From Photobacterium sp. GJ3 (GTDB taxonomy: Bacteria > Pseudomonadota > Gammaproteobacteria > Enterobacterales > Vibrionaceae): 64,000 nt of DNA. Made by a program: the position numbers and the translations under genes. Under the pieces are notes generated by a model, which was given only the letters and a program-made list of their open reading frames with translations, was not told the DNA's origin and searched no databases. The stretch spans positions 186,001 through 250,000 of the forward strand of contig NZ_CP073579.1 of the NCBI RefSeq assembly GCF_018199995.1. Reading direction: 5' to 3'. Below are positions 63,452-64,000 of this stretch, in pieces; the first letter of the stretch is position 1; the number at the start of each line of letters is the position of its first letter.

Positions 63452-64000
63452 ATGACGCACAAAACGCTCATTCTCACAGTGAACAGTGCCCCGGAAGAAT
63501 ACGTCGGGGTGAAGAAAATGGAATTTGACAGTCAGGGCGGAAGTATCGGCCGCAGTGCCCAGTGTTATTTTCACCTGGAAGATCACAATAAATACCTGTC
63601 CGGGACACATGCGCTGATCACCAGTTACAACGGTGAGTTTTATCTGAATGACATCAGCACCAATGGCACCTTTATTAATGGGAAGCGGGCTTTGAAAAAT
63701 CAGCCTTCTGCATTACAGGAAGGGGACGCGGTGTCCGTGGGCCGTTATGAGTTTACGGTGCATTTTGAAAATCAGGTTCAGCATATCAATCTTGCTGATG
63801 ACATCATGCCGGAAATGAAAAGTATTGACCCGGTCGAAACCCTGGATGTCATTCTGCCACCGAAACCAGAGGAAATGACAGAAGGCACCGTAGAAGAGCT
63901 GTTCTTACCGAAAGATACCAAAGCAGATTCTACGGAACCTTTGTATCATCTGCAGGACGAAGACGACGTGTCTGAATCGTTGCTGAAAGATGAACACCCT
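63452..64000 (+). CDS. FHA-domain T6SS protein (TagH-like), partial
   Basis: The frame is open from ATG 63452 to the window end (183 codons seen). The FHA domain occupies about residues 5-105: GSIGRSAQCYFHLEDHNKYLSGTHALITSYNGEFYLNDISTNGTFING has the GR, S..H and NGTxxNG signatures that bind phosphothreonine. A proline-rich linker (ILPPKPEEMTEGT) follows. It is the natural substrate or reader for the kinase at 48028, which would activate the apparatus. The rest of the gene is beyond the window. Confidence 0.85.
   Translation, partial: MTHKTLILTVNSAPEEYVGVKKMEFDSQGGSIGRSAQCYFHLEDHNKYLSGTHALITSYNGEFYLNDISTNGTFINGKRALKNQPSALQEGDAVSVGRYEFTVHFENQVQHINLADDIMPEMKSIDPVETLDVILPPKPEEMTEGTVEELFLPKDTKADSTEPLYHLQDEDDVSESLLKDEHP

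Overview
The window looks like a chromosomal segment of a marine gammaproteobacterium of the Vibrionaceae (Vibrio, Photobacterium or Grimontia type). The basis is the gene content: a VpsT-like regulator, a Vibrio-style type VI secretion (T6SS) cluster, Ohr, TrxC, a DUF3429 protein and an RbsABC-type transporter. No rRNA or species marker is present, so the genus is inferred.

Layout. 1-1375: right end of an IS4-family element inside a block of about 200-bp REP-like repeats. 1376-3916: small hypothetical genes, a MalM-like lipoprotein, two twin 36-residue CxxC miniproteins and a frameshifted LysE exporter. 4279-14290: a one-direction catabolic operon with a sugar or polyol ABC transporter, SorC regulator, aldo-keto reductase, GlpD-like dehydrogenase, class I aldolase and FGGY kinase. 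14318-16790: thirteen repeat units spaced 200 bp apart. 16923-19649: iron alcohol dehydrogenase and methylmalonate-semialdehyde dehydrogenase. 19935-21371: a second large repeat array. 21648-24929: peroxiredoxin, two convergent IclR paralogues and an SMP-30 lactonase whose upstream site matches the one before the alcohol dehydrogenase. 25035-31782: siderophore receptor, chemoreceptor, lipoprotein, TrxC with a CHPC active site, a MITE-like element and a small protein. 31957-33382: a complete IS4-family element inserted into the terminator of an M14 carboxypeptidase gene. 34681-35690: NUDIX hydrolase and tRNA-Ser(UGA), followed by three tandem copies of a roughly 101-bp unit that repeats the tRNA 3' end. 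35959-42761: VpsT-like regulator and a chaperone-usher pilus operon with two pilin-like subunits and two chaperones. 43136-47541: FAD oxidase with two frameshifts, DUF3429, deaminase, MFS transporter and Ohr. 48028-64000: T6SS genes (kinase, tssA, B, C, E, F, G; on the other strand vasL, tssM and an Lrp/AsnC regulator; then a beta-barrel protein and an FHA protein cut by the window end).

How it fits together. The transporter operon probably imports a polyol or sugar, which is phosphorylated, oxidised and split by the aldolase. The alcohol/aldehyde dehydrogenase pair and the lactonase appear to be a second regulon under an IclR-type repressor. The pilus operon is plausibly controlled by the c-di-GMP-type regulator beside it. 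The T6SS carries a kinase/FHA pair, suggesting post-translational control. Hcp, VgrG, TssH, TssJ, TssK and TssL are not in the window.

Caution: five apparent frameshifts in four otherwise intact genes are all explained by one missing base in a G/C homopolymer, so they may be sequencing errors rather than true pseudogenes.
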